DNA from: Ridgeia piscesae
Taxonomy: Eukaryota > Annelida > Polychaeta > Sabellida > Siboglinidae
Assembly: GCA_025642075.2 (NCBI GenBank)
Contig: JAODUO010000425.1
Coordinates: 372,001-436,000 of the forward strand
Reading direction: 5' to 3'
Length of the DNA: 64,000 bases
Shown: in pieces, positions 40,292 through 51,819 of the stretch
Numbering within the stretch: position 1 is the first letter of the stretch
Layout: each line of letters begins with the position of its first letter
Program-made: the position numbers and the translations under genes
Notes under the pieces: model-generated
Seen by the model: only the letters and a program-made list of their open reading frames with translations
Told to the model about the DNA's origin: nothing
Database searches by the model: none

Positions 40292-40295
40292 TAAT

Positions 40296-40557
40296 TGTAT
40301 CCAACGATATATCATAATTAAGTTTAACTTTATTAATCAATAAGGTGAAGGTAACATTTAAACAAAATGAACCCAGATTTTTCGCTGTCAAGGGGGGTAG
40401 CGTTCCTTCTTCTTCTTTGCCTTTTCCCACTAGGTGTGGTCAGCGGCCCGAATTCTTGATTTCCAGAATGCTATGGGCATCATCCTGGGCATCATCCGGG
40501 GTGATCCGCGTTCCAAATTCCAATAAGGCGTCGATTAGTTAATATACACTGTATATA

Positions 40558-40631
<74 letters not shown>

Positions 40632-41070
40632 GTGTGTGTATATATATATATGTGCGTCACGTTATAAGATTATATATATATATGTTATAGTGCTACCGTA
40701 ATAAAAGTAAGCGAAATCATTTACAGATTATTAAACATGCATTCAATCGCATGCAGCTGTCTGTTTAAATATTTGATCATTTGTTTTCGCACTGTATCAT
40801 ATGAAACGAGTGAAAAATGCTTTATACAACCAGGCCCCAGGGTTGCCTACACGAGCAAGCTTACGGACATATTATATCTCAGGAGACCCAATACATAGAT
40901 CCTTAGCTGTCTGACTTGCATTTGAATTTTTATTTGGTGTCATGTGCCGCGTGGATTTCCAACCATACATTTTCTGAAATCAATAATTTAATTCTTGCAG
41001 TAGAACATCTTTCTCGACTGTCCTATATATACTATCTCTTTTATAAAACTGTACAAAGTTACTATTTTCA
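40296..41070. other. Unique flank with GT and TA microsatellites
   Basis: About 80 bases of (GT)n at 40561-40640, then short (TA)n stretches to 40685. The remainder is A/T-rich and non-coding. Confidence 0.7.
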
Positions 41071-41074
41071 AGCA

Positions 41075-44000
41075 CATGGTGAGGTCAGTTACATAACTTA
41101 TGTGGGACATTGTGACGTCAGTTACATAACTTATGTGGGACATGGTGAGGTCAGTTACATAACTTATGTGGGACATGGTGACGTCAGTTACATAACTAAT
41201 GGGGGCATGGTGAGGTCAGTTATATAACTTATGGAGGACATGGTGAGGTCAGTTATATAACTTATGGAGGACATGGTGAGGTCAGTTACATAACTAATGG
41301 GGGCATGGTGAGGTTAATTACATAACTTATGGGGACATGGTGAGGTCAGTTACATAACTTATGGGGGACATGGTGAGGTCAGTTACATAACTTATGGAGG
41401 ACATGGTGAGGTCAGTTATATAACTTATGCGGGACATGGTGAGGTCAATTACATAACTCATGGGGGACTTGGTGAGGTCAATTACATAACTAATGGGGGC
41501 ATGGTGAGGTCAGCTACATAACTTATGGGGTATATGGTGAAGTCAATTACATAACTTATGGAGGACACAGTGAGGTCAGTTGCATAACTTATGGAGGACA
41601 TGGTGAGGTCAGTTACATAACTTATGGAGGTCACGGTGAGGTCAGCTACATAACTTATGGGGGACATGGTGAGGTCAGTTACATAACTAATGGGGGCATG
41701 GTGAGGTAATTACATAACTTATGGGGACATGGTGAGGTCAGTTACATAACTTATGGGGACATGGTGAGGTCAGTTACATAACTTATGGAGGACATGGTGA
41801 GGTCAGTTATATAACTTATGGGGACATGGTGAGGTCAATTACATAACTTATGGGGACTGGTGAGGTCAATTACATAACTTATGGGGGCATGGTGAGGTCA
41901 GTACATAACTTATGGGGAATGGTGAGGTCAATTACATAACTTATGGGGACAGGTGAGGTCATTACATAACTTATGGAGGACATGGTGAGGTCAGTACATA
42001 ACTTATGGAGGCAGGTGAGGTCATTACATAACTTATGGGGACATGGTGAGGTCAGTTACATAACTTATGGGGGCATGGTGAAGTCATTACATAACTTATG
42101 GAGGCAGGTGAGGTCAATTACATAACTTATGGAGGACATGGTGAGGTCAGTACATAACTTATGGGGGCATGGTGAGGTCAATTACATAACTTATGGGGAC
42201 AGTGAGGTCATTACATAACTTATGGGGACATGGTGAGGTCAATTACATAACTTATGGAGGCAGTGAGGTCAGTTACTAACTTATGGGGACATGGTGGGTC
42301 AATTACATAACTTATGGTGGACATGGTGAGGTCAATTACATAACTTATGGAGGATGGTGAGGTCAGTTACATAACTTATGGGGGACATGGTGAGGTCATT
42401 ACATAACTTATGGGGACATGGTGAGGTCATTAATAACTTATGGGGTCATGGTGAGGTCAGTTACATAACTTATGGAGGTCATGGTGAGGTCAATTACATA
42501 ACTTATGGAGGACACAGTGAGGTCAGTTACATAACTTATGGTGGGCATGGTGAGGTCAATTACATAACTTATGGGGGACATGGTGAGGTCAATTACATAA
42601 CTTATGGGGGACATGGTGAAGTCAATTACATAACTTATGGGGACAGGTGAGGTCATTACATAACTTATGGAGGACATGGTGAGGTCAATTACATAACTTA
42701 TGGTGGACATGGTGAGGTCAATTACATAACTTATGGAGGACATGGTGAGGTCAGTTACATAACTTATGGGGGACATGGTGAGGTCAGTTACATAACTTAT
42801 GGAGGACATGGTGAGGTCAATTAATAACTTATGAGGGACATGGTGAGGTCAGTTACATAACTAATGGGGGCATGGTGAGGTCAATTACATAACTTATGGG
42901 GGACATGGTGAAGTCAATTACATAACTTATGGAGGACACAGTGAGGTCAGTTACATAACTTATGGAGGTCATGGTGAGGTCAGCTACATAACTTATGGGG
43001 GACATGGTGAGGTCAATTACATAACTTATGGAGGACATGGTGAGGTCAATTACATAACTTATGGAGGACATGGTGAGGTCAGTTACATAACTTATGGGGG
43101 ACATGGTGAGGTCAGTTACATAACTTATGGGGAACATGGTGTGGTCAATTACATAACTTATGGTGGACATGGTGAGGTCAATTACATAACTTATGGAGGA
43201 CATGGTGAGGTCAGTTACATAACTTATGGGGACATGGTGAGGTCAGTTACATAACTTATGGAGGACATGGTGAGGTCAATTACATAACTTATGGTGGACA
43301 TGGTGAGGTCAATTACATAACTTATGGAGGACATGGTGAGGTCAATTACATAACTTATGGGGGACATGGTGAGGTCAATTACATAACTTATGGGGGACAT
43401 GGTGAAGTCAATTACATAACTTATGGAGGACACAGTGAGGTCAGTTACATAACTTATGGAGGACATGGTGAGGTCAGTTACATAACTTATGGTGGACATG
43501 GTGAGGTCAATTACATAACTTATGGAGGACATGGTGAGGTCAGTTACATAACTTATGGGGGACATGGTGAGGTCAGTTACATAACTTATGGGGACATGGT
43601 GAGGTCAATTAATAACTTAAAGGAGGAAAAAATGGGTGTAGGTCAGCTACATAACTTATGGGGGACATGGTGAGGTCAATTACATAACTTATGGAGGACA
43701 TGGTGAGGTCAATTACATAACTTATGGGGACATGGTGAGGTCATTACATAACTTATGGGGACATGGTGAGGTCATTACATAACTTATGGGGACAGGTGAG
43801 GTCAATTACATAACTTATGGAGGACATGGGGCTACATAACTTATGGGTGTGAGGTCAATTACATAACTTATGGAGGACAAGTGAGGTCAGTTACATAACT
43901 TATGGAGGACATGGTGAGGTCAGTTACATAACTTATGGGGACATGGTGAGGTCAATTACATAACTTATGGAGGACATGGTGAGGTCAGTTACATAACTTA

Positions 44001-45840
44001 TGGGGGACATGGTGAGGTCAGTTACATAACTTATGGAGGACATGGTGAGGTCAATTAATAACTTATGAGGGACATGGTGAGGTCAATTACATAACTAATG
44101 GGGGACATGATGAGGTCAGTACATAACTTATGGGGACATGGTGAGGTCAATTACATAACTTATGGGGACATGGTGAGGTCAATTACATAACTTATGGAGG
44201 ACATGGTGAGGTCAGTTACATAACTTATGGGGACATGGTGAGGTCAGTTACATAACTTATGGGGGACATGGTGAGGTCAATTACATAACTTATGGAGGAC
44301 ATGGTGAGGTCAGTTACATAACTTATGGAGGACATGGTGAGGTCAGTTACATAACTTATGGGGGACATGGTGAGGTCAGTTACATAACTTATGGGGACAT
44401 GGTGAGGTCAATTACATAACTTATGGAGGACATGGTGAGGTCAATTACATAACTTATGGAGGACATGGTGAGGTCAGTTACATAACTTATGGAGGACATG
44501 GTGAGGTCAGTTACATAACTTATGGGGGACATGGTGAGGTCAATTACATAACTTATGGGGGACATGGTGAGGTCAATTACATAACTTATGGGGACATGGT
44601 GAGGTCAATTACATAACTTATGGAGGACATGGTGAGGTCAGTTACATAACTTATGGGGACATGGTGAGGTCAATTACATAACTTATGGAGGACATGGTGA
44701 GGTCAAGTCTACATAACTTATGGGGGACATGGTGAGGTCAGTTACATAACTTATGGGGACATGGTGAGGTCAATTACATAACTTATGGGGACATGGTGAG
44801 GTCAATTACATAACTTATGGAGGACATGGTGAGGTCAGTTACATAACTTATGGAGGACATGGTGAGGTCAATTACATAACTTATGGAGGACATGGTGAGG
44901 TCAATTACATAACTTATGGGGACATGGTGAGGTCAATTACATAACTTATGGGGACATGGTGAGGTCAATTACATAACTTATGGGGACATGGTGAGGTCAA
45001 TTACATAACTTATGGAGGACAGTGAGGTCAGTATCATACATAACTTATGGAGGACATGGTGAGGTCAGTTACATAACTTATGGGGGACATGGTGAGGTCA
45101 GTTACATAACTTATGGTGGACATGGTGAGGTCAATTACATAACTTATGGAGGACACGGTGAGGTCAATTACATAACTTATGGAGGACATGGTGAGGTCAG
45201 TTACATAACTTATGGGGGACATGGTGAGGTCAATTACATAACTTATGGTGGACATGGTGAGGTCAATTACATAACTTATGGAGGACATGGTGAGGTCAGT
45301 TACATAACTTATGGAGGACATGGTGAGGTCAGTTACATAACTTATGGGGGACATGGTGAGGTCAATTACATAACTTATGGAGGACATGGTGAGGTCAATT
45401 ACATAACTTATGGAGGACATGGTGAGGTCAGTTACATAACTTATGGGGGACATGGTGAGGTCAATTACATAACTTATGGGGACATGGTGAGGTCAATTAC
45501 ATAACTTATGGGGGACATGGTGAGGTCAATTACATAACTTATGGGGGCATGGTGAGGTCAGTTACATAACTTATGGGGGACATGGTGAGGTCAATTACAT
45601 AACATGTGACATGGGGAGGTCAATTACATAACTTATGGGTGGGGAGGTCAGTTACATAACTTATGGGGACATGGTGAGGTCAATTACATAACTTATGGAG
45701 GACATGGTGAGGTCAATTACATAACTTATGGAGGACATGGTGAGGTCAATTACATAACTTATGGAGGACATGGTGAGGTCAGTTACATAACTTATGGGGA
45801 CATGGTGAGGTCAGTTACATAACTTTTGGGGGCATTTGGT
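41075..45840. repeat. 33-bp minisatellite, about 145 copies
   Basis: Core ACATGGTGAGGTCAGTTACA then TAACTTATGGAGG. Variants GTCAATTAC/GTCAGTTAC and GGGGGAC/GGAGGAC alternate. Stretches 41860-42440 and 43590-43870 are dense in one- to three-base deletions. It lies between the LINE and the PPP1R35-like gene, outside any recognised intron. Confidence 0.97.
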
Positions 45841-45962
45841 GAGGTTTTTAATTAAAATTAACATTTTGGATGTACATGTGATGACAGTTCATAATGATGG
45901 GGGAAAAATCAGATAGGTCATTAAAAGGTTAAAGGTAAGGAAAAATTTCTATCAAAAAATTT
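45841..45962. repeat. Interruption that copies the array's own right flank
   Basis: GTTCATAATGATGGGGGAAA ... CTATCAAAAAATTTAG matches, with gaps, 46529-46626 (GTTCATCATGATGAGGGCGA ... GCTATCAAAAAATTTAG), the unique DNA just beyond the array's right end. So the array end plus flank is present twice. Confidence 0.65.
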
Positions 45963-46435
45963 AGGACATGGTGAGGTCATTACATAACTTAATGGGTCAT
46001 ATGAGGTCATTACATAACTTATGGGGGACATGGTAGAGTATTCTATTTGAGACATGTAGGTCAACATAACTTATGGAGGTTATGGTGAGGTCAGCTACAT
46101 AACTTATGGGGGACATGGTGAGGTCAATTACATAACTTATGGAGGACATGGGGAGGTCAATTACATAACTTATGGAGGACATGGTGAGGTCAGTTACATA
46201 ACTTATGGGGACATGGTGAGGTCAATTACATAACTTATGGAGGAACATGGTGAGGTCAGTTACATAACTTATGGGGGACATGGTGAGGTCAATTACATAA
46301 CTTATGGTGGACATGGTGAGGTCAGTTACATAACTTATGGAGGTCATGGTGAGGTCAGTTACATAACTTATGGAGGACATGGTGAGGTCAGTTACATAAC
46401 TTATGAGGGACATGGTGTGGTCAGTCATGAGTACC
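45963..46435. repeat. Second block of the 33-bp minisatellite
   Basis: About 14 further units of the same 33-bp family. The first few are strongly decayed and the last are clean. Confidence 0.93.
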
Positions 46436-46439
46436 GGAG

Positions 46440-46855
46440 CTTGGACAAGGGCTTGGCATAGCTACCTGTAAATGTTTCTATCATGATAACATCCCTGAAT
46501 CATATGTAGTTATGTACATTTTATTGACATTTGTTCATCATGATGAGGGCGAAAACATCACAGATACGTGTACATTGAAAAGGGTTAATGAGACTAAGAA
46601 AAAGAAACTTGCTATCAAAAAATTTAGAACTATAAAGGTGTGCAAAGACGATTCTCTCTCAGCAACTAATTCTTCAATTCTTGTTCTTATATATTTTATA
46701 TACAATATTTACATGCCCACATGCGTGGGTCTTGAATTGGTTTATGATGTTATTTATTTCTAAAATGTATTTGATCAACATAAATTAAATAGTGGTTCTG
46801 TGATATGTTTGAAATCAAATTGGTACTAGACTAAGTCACCATGGCTCGGAAGTAT
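46440..46855. other. Unique sequence, probable 3' flank of the PPP1R35-like gene
   Basis: No coding frame. A minus-strand AATAAA (46753-46758) could be its poly(A) signal. Confidence 0.35.
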
Positions 46856-47090
46856 GGACGTGTTTGATGACACAGTAAGTCACCAGGACACCCAGGCAGT
46901 TTGATGACACAGTAAGTCACCAGGAGATCCAGGCATGGACGTGTTTGATGATGCACTTAGTCACCAGGATTCCCAGACACGGATGTGTTAGATGGAGCAC
47001 TAAGTAACCAGGACTCCCAGACACAGACGTGTTTGATGGCTCACTAAGTCACCAGGACTCCCAGGCACGGACGTGTTTGATGACGTCGAA
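46855..47090. repeat. Tandem copies of the PPP1R35-like 3' coding end
   Basis: Five to six units of about 55-60 bp. On the minus strand each holds ATCAAACACGTCCGTGCCTG then GGAGTCCTGGTGACTTAGT: the last codons (IKHVRAWESW), the TGA stop and a few 3' UTR bases. The real gene end is the first copy in transcript order, and decay increases away from the gene. Confidence 0.85.
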
Positions 47091-47222
47091 GGCACACGTG
47101 ACGTCGACCGTGCGGAGCTGACCCTGGAGGGAAGGGAGCGCCTCGAGGGACACACTGGGTGACTCCTGCTGCCCCACTTCTCCTAACATGTCAAGGATGT
47201 CAGGGTCACGACCTCCAAACTC
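47049..47222 (-). CDS. PPP1R35: PPP1R35-like gene exon 3
   Basis: Minus-strand acceptor GTGTTTTGCAG. Encodes EFGGRDPDILDMLGEVGQQ, SLEALPSLQGQL, and FDVIKHVRAWESW, then TGA. Its end is duplicated downstream in several decayed copies. Confidence 0.8.
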   Translation of the reverse strand, partial: EFGGRDPDILDMLGEVGQQESPSVSLEALPSLQGQLRTVDVTCAFDVIKHVRAWESW

Positions 47223-50200
47223 CTGCAAAACACGCAATTATTACATTAGTATATTTATTTTATAAAATTGGTAAAACTAATTTAAAAAAAAATCTTTCAC
47301 AAATAATATGTAGGCTGATAAGTAAATGTTTTACCTCTCAAAAAAACTTTTTTTCCATATATTTCAGCTGTCTCTCACAGCCTTCTTCAATGGACTGAAT
47401 TTCATGGTCATGTCACATGACATGGGGAAATTCAGTCCGCTGAAGAAGGCTGTGAGAGACAGCTGAAATATATGGAAAAAGAAGAAAAAGTATTTTTGAG
47501 ATGTAAAACATTTACTTTTTAACAATGATCCAAGAAATTGGATCATTACATTCGAATAATATGTATGCTACATTTTTAATTGTATTTCATTCGTACCATG
47601 TGACTTATTATTATTTGTATTGCTTGCTTTTTAATATTGTGTGTTTTGAAATAAATTGAATTGAATAGGCTACATTAAATAAATATAAAGTGTATTTTAA
47701 TAAACATAATAATCATATATTTATTTAATGTACATGGGCTCTATTTTAATGGTATTCCATTCCATTACTCCCAGATTTTGCAATGGATTACCAGATTCCA
47801 CACAATGGGGATCTGGGCAGATTATCTCGAGTGCTAGTCAAGCCCGGTTTTCATTTTTTTTTAGCAACTTGATTGATTTGTTCTTAGTACTGCAGTCACC
47901 CATTAGTACCAGTTGATATTGTCATACTTTAGTACTATGTACAGTCACCCATTAGTACCAGTTGATATTGTCATACTTTAGTACTATGTACAGTCACCCA
48001 TTAGTACCAGTTGATATTGTCATACTTTAGTACTATGTACAGTCACCCATTAGTACCAGTTGATATTGTCATACTTTAGTACTATGTACAGTCACCCATT
48101 AGTACCAGTTGATATTGTCATACTTTAGTACTATGTACAGTCACCCATTAGTACCAGTTGATATTGTCATACTTTAGTACTATGTACAGTCACCCATTAG
48201 TACCAGTTGATATTGTCATACTTTAGTACTATGTACAGTCACCCATTAGTACCAGTTGATATTGTCATACTTTAGTACTATGTACAGTCACCCATTAGTA
48301 CCAGTTGATATTGTCATACTTTAGTACTATGTGCAGTCACCCATTAGTACCAGTTGATATTGTCATACTTTAGTACTATGTACAGTCACCCATTAGTACC
48401 AGTTGATATTGTCATACTTTAGTACTATGTACAGTCACCCATTAGTACCAGTTGATATTGTCATACTTTAGTACTATGTACAGTCACCCATTAGTACCAG
48501 TTGATATTGTCATACTTTAGTACTATGTACAGTCACCCATTAGTACCAGTTGATATTGTCATACTTTAGTACTATGTACAGTCACCCATTAGTACCAGTT
48601 GATATTGTCATACTTTAGTACTATGTACAGTCACCCATTAGTACCAGTTGATATTGTCATACTTTAGTACTATGTACAGTCACCCATTAGTACCAGTTGA
48701 TATTGTCATACTTTAGTACTATGTACAGTCACCCATTAGTACCAGTTGATATTGTCATACTTTAGTACTATGTACAGTCACCCATTAGTACCAGTTGATA
48801 TTGTCATACTTTAGTACTATGTACAGTCACCCATTAGTACCAGTTGATATTGTCATACTTTAGTACTATGTACAGTCACCCATTAGTACCAGTTGATATT
48901 GTCATACTTTAGTACTATGTACAGTCACCCATTAGTACCAGTTGATATTGTCATACTTTAGTACTATGTACAGTCACCCATTAGTACCAGTTGATATTGT
49001 CATACTTTAGTACTATGTACAGTCACCCATTAGTACCAGTTGATATTGTCATACTTTAGTACTATGTACAGTCACCCATTAGTACTAGTTGATATTGTCA
49101 TACTTTAGTATATACCCCATTAGTACCAATGAATACTTTTACCTCTGTCTGGAGCCCCCTGGCAGGGTGTGGGGGCTTCACCCTGGCTGTTGTCATCTCT
49201 GCCACTGTCTTCACAAGTTCGTCCTCGCATACGTCCACACTGAGCAGGTTGACAAACTGTCTGCCACCCTCCGCATTCACCCTCGCACACGCCTGTCAAC
49301 ATAAACACACTGTCATGTCAGCAGAGGACACTACAGTACAGACAAATCCACACCTGTCAACATAAACACACTGTCATGTGACTCATATCAGCAGACGACA
49401 CTAAAGTACAGACAAGTCACATTTGTCAATATAAAGTCATAAACACATCATCTTGTATTTTCTGGGAAAATTCAGCCATGCTGCAATTAATGCACAATGT
49501 AATTATTACACAAATATCCACCACTGTCTAGAGTGTAGTTCTCTCTCATACAGCTGAGAGAACTGGAGTAATGTAGCACATGGGGTCAAATACGTTGAAA
49601 TGTATTTAAATACAAATACTCTTGAGAGACTCCAATACAAATACAATTCTAAATACTTTTAAATGCAAAGTATTTAAATACAAATATATTGAAAGTATTT
49701 CAAATATTTTTCAAATGCTTTTCTTTTTTCAGGATGTATTACTGTGTAAAGAAAAGAAAAGCAAATTATGTATCGAGACATCTGGTTTATAACCATAATT
49801 AGTGTTTTGCTCATATGATGACAGGCAGACCAGTGCTAGGGAGTCTTGTTATTGCTAACTACATCACATGGTAGTTAGCAATGACAACATAATCTGTTGT
49901 TTATTATGTTAAGCCAGGTGGTCTATAATAAAATGCTTATGTTGCCCCCAGAAGAGACAATGCTAGGATCTTGTGAAGAAATGCAATAGCCTGTTGTCAT
50001 CTAGGAGCCTGACTAAAGAATAAAGGGGATATTGATATATGGTCACTGTCAGGTGCTAATCCATCTTCTGGCTCAGAGCAAACAACAGTTGTAGTCACTG
50101 CCTGTGCAATGGGGCAATGGGGGACACCTGCTGTCAACTGTCTTCTTCAGTAATTAGCACAGTTGGGTAATTTAGGAAAAGTATTTAAATACAAATTCTT

Positions 50201-51681
50201 TTAATTCCTAAGGATGAAATACAAATACTTTAAAAACAAGTATTTAAATACTTTCAAAAACAAATACAAATGTTTTTTGACCATACAAACTTGCCCAAGA
50301 TTTGGCTGGGCTGCACAAAATCCAAACCTATAAATAATATGTACATGTACATCTATGCATAAATATAAGCCACAGAGAACGACAAATACAAGCCAAACAA
50401 TGGCTAAAAAAACTTGTTTCAATGTCTCAGGCAACATAATCTGCTCCTTTACTAGGGTAAATGTGGTTGTAGGCTCGCCTAAAGCTATCAACTTGCAAAA
50501 TCCATTTTCTTGTAAGTACCAGTAGTGTATATTGAATACTTGAACCGTAGTTAGAAGGTCAGCAGTGAAGACGTCACATGACAAGCCACACTTTAAATCT
50601 TGTTTTTTTAAACCTGAATTTGATGGATTGTCATTGTCTACATTTCTGTCACCGCATATTTTTTTTATCATCGCATATATACAGTGAGAACTGAATGTTG
50701 TCCTGTATGTACAGCTAAGAAAAATAATGACATAGTTACACTTACAATTACATGAGGACATGTACACTGTTGTCTTATACAAGTAATCTGTCCTATATGA
50801 TATATTCTGTCCTATGTAATATTGTCACACTGACAAACCTTTTCTGTGATGTCACTTCTCAGCCGTGCGGACGAGGCGAGTTTCTTGCGAAGGGCAAGGT
50901 CAACATTGAGGTCATTCACCTGGAGCTGTCGTAGTTCTGTTGTCACCCATCGGGAGGAGTTCAACCCGGGCTTCGCAAGCCATGCATCGCTTTCCTCAAA
51001 CTCTGCCCCCAACATGGTTAACTTCATGTCATGTGACTGCCCACTTTCTAATGTTGACCCTATGTCAGAAGACCTAACATGCAGTGCTGCCCCTTGTGGC
51101 AATGTTTCCTCATCACTTTTGCTGATCACTGATTGTGAACGCACACTTCCTGAGTTTGCAACATCTTGTTCAAAGTCAGATGCCAATATTGAGATTGGCC
51201 CCAGACTTTCATCCAGTAGACCAACCTCTGGACGCATCTCAGCTGTGATATCATGTCCACCAAGTGATGATTCACTGGCATCCACAGCCTTGTGGACATC
51301 CATGTTGGACCCAGTGTGTCCACCGGGTGAGTTCTCATCTGACCTTCGCCGGACCTCCACTAGGGGGTTGAACCGGACAGACTTGGCACTGGTCAGAAGT
51401 CTTGAACCGGTCAACGGTTTTTCCGGAGTGACACAGAGACTGGGGTCAGCACCCCACATTATCTCTGTGGGTGCACGGACAGAAGTTGGCACAGGCTTCT
51501 CTGTGACGGGGAAGGCTTCTCTGCTTTCACACAGGTCACCCCCCTGTGTACCAGGTGGACCGTTCCATTGGCCCAAGTCAGTGAATTGTGGGTCGGCACA
51601 GTCCATTGTTAATGTGAGGGGTGGCTGGAATGTATGTGTGAAGTCAACACTCCTAGGCCAAGGTGCCTGGGCCATGGCCAT
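47049..51681 (-). CDS. PPP1R35: PPP1R35-like protein phosphatase 1 regulatory subunit, complete CDS (388 aa)
   Basis: Seen: three exons, 51681-50839, 49292-49143 and 47222-47049, all phase 0, total 388 residues. KSVRF at residues 100-104 is a canonical RVxF-type PP1 docking motif. The middle (about 110-240) is acidic, Ser-rich and probably disordered. The C-terminal 130 residues (NVDLALRKKL, VNAEGGRQFVNLLSVDV, CEDELVKTV, SLEALPSLQGQL, FDVIKHVRAWE) follow the pattern of the PPP1R35 C-terminal domain: paired with a docking motif, LVSL-V-DEL and a closing F-D-x...R-x-W-E. Known: PPP1R35 binds PP1 and is needed for centriole elongation. Vertebrate proteins are about 250 aa; this one is longer in the disordered part. 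The family call rests on remembered pattern, not a search. I chose ATG 51681 (A at -3, G at +4); an in-frame TAG lies upstream. Confidence 0.65.
47321..47516. repeat. 196-bp near-perfect hairpin (foldback element)
   Basis: Arms of about 83-90 bases: left AGTAAATGTTTTACCTCTCA ... GGACTGAATTTC; right is its reverse complement with about four substitutions and one small gap. The loop (about 24 bases) itself contains GTCATGTCACATGAC. It sits in PPP1R35-like intron 2. It could be a MITE or a young foldback duplication. Confidence 0.9.
47520..47925. other. PPP1R35: Unique A/T-rich intron sequence
   Basis: Nothing recognised beyond A/T-rich DNA between the hairpin and the 49-bp array. Confidence 0.5.
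47925..49115. repeat. 49-bp minisatellite, about 24 nearly identical copies
   Basis: Unit with GTACAGTCACCCATTAGTAC then CAGTTGATATTGTCATACTT. Almost no variation between copies, unlike every other array here. It starts about 27 bases into intron 2 of the PPP1R35-like gene (minus orientation) and does not include exon sequence. Regular like a CRISPR but without spacers. Confidence 0.97.
49143..49292 (-). CDS. PPP1R35: PPP1R35-like gene exon 2
   Basis: Minus-strand acceptor ATGTTGACAG, donor ACAGAG|GTAAAA; 50 codons. Encodes ACARVNAEGGRQFVNLLSV, DVCEDELVKTVAEMTTA, RVKPPHPARGLQTE, the best family-like stretch. Confidence 0.85.
49581..50285. mobile_element. Possible non-autonomous hAT-like element (about 0.7 kb)
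   Basis: Both ends are packed with TATTTAAATAC / AAATACTTT words (49590-49725 and 50170-50280). The left end GGGGTCAAATACG resembles the left end of the piece at 37458, and the right end contains TTTGACC, roughly inverted. The core (49730-50160) has no coding capacity. No 8-bp target duplication was found, so the call is tentative. It lies in PPP1R35-like intron 1. Confidence 0.35.
50286..50838. other. PPP1R35: Unique intron 1 sequence of the PPP1R35-like gene
   Basis: A/T-rich, no recognised feature. A 193-codon minus-strand ORF that spans it into the A/T repeats has no family-like motif. Confidence 0.5.
50839..51681 (-). CDS. PPP1R35: PPP1R35-like gene exon 1 (PP1-docking, disordered)
   Basis: 281 codons, donor ACAGAAAAG|GTTTGT (a weak GT donor). 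Contains SAKSVRFNPLVEV, then acidic Ser/Glu-rich sequence, ending ALRKKLASSARLRSDITEK. A minus-strand acceptor near 51819 (TTTGTTTCAG) suggests a 5' UTR intron. Confidence 0.75.
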
Positions 51682-51819
51682 CTTGGTGGCTGATGATGTC
51701 ACTTCAGTGGTGACACTGTCACCTCTCTAGGTCAGTGTCAACACTACTGACTTATGACAACCCACTGGTGTCTGGTCTACCGAGTTCCAGTCAAAGACTC
51801 CTTCAGTTCTCAGTGCTGC

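Larger units (their letters stand above)
38690..40295 (+). mobile_element. 5'-truncated CR1/Jockey-type LINE
   Basis: Comprises the RT ORF, a 3' UTR of about 80 nt with the hairpin AAGCCAAATGGCTT, and a short tandem tail of three TCTTGTTAAA units (40258-40291). Such simple-repeat tails are usual for CR1-clade elements. The 5' boundary is approximate; no target-site duplication was found. Confidence 0.8.

Noticed and set aside
41075..46435. Centromeric or telomeric satellite
   Set aside because: A short local array between genes, no telomere motif, and the window has many unrelated arrays of similar size.
47925..49115. CRISPR-like regular array
   Set aside because: Units are contiguous and identical, with no distinct spacers, in a eukaryotic intron.
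50201..50782. Minus-strand ORF of 193 codons as a gene
   Set aside because: Composition follows A/T-rich intron and repeat sequence; no family motif or splice support.
50846..51730. Plus-strand 294-codon ORF antisense to the PPP1R35-like exon 1
   Set aside because: A mirror of the minus-strand coding exon; the minus strand has the KSVRF motif, phased splice sites and family-like C-terminus.
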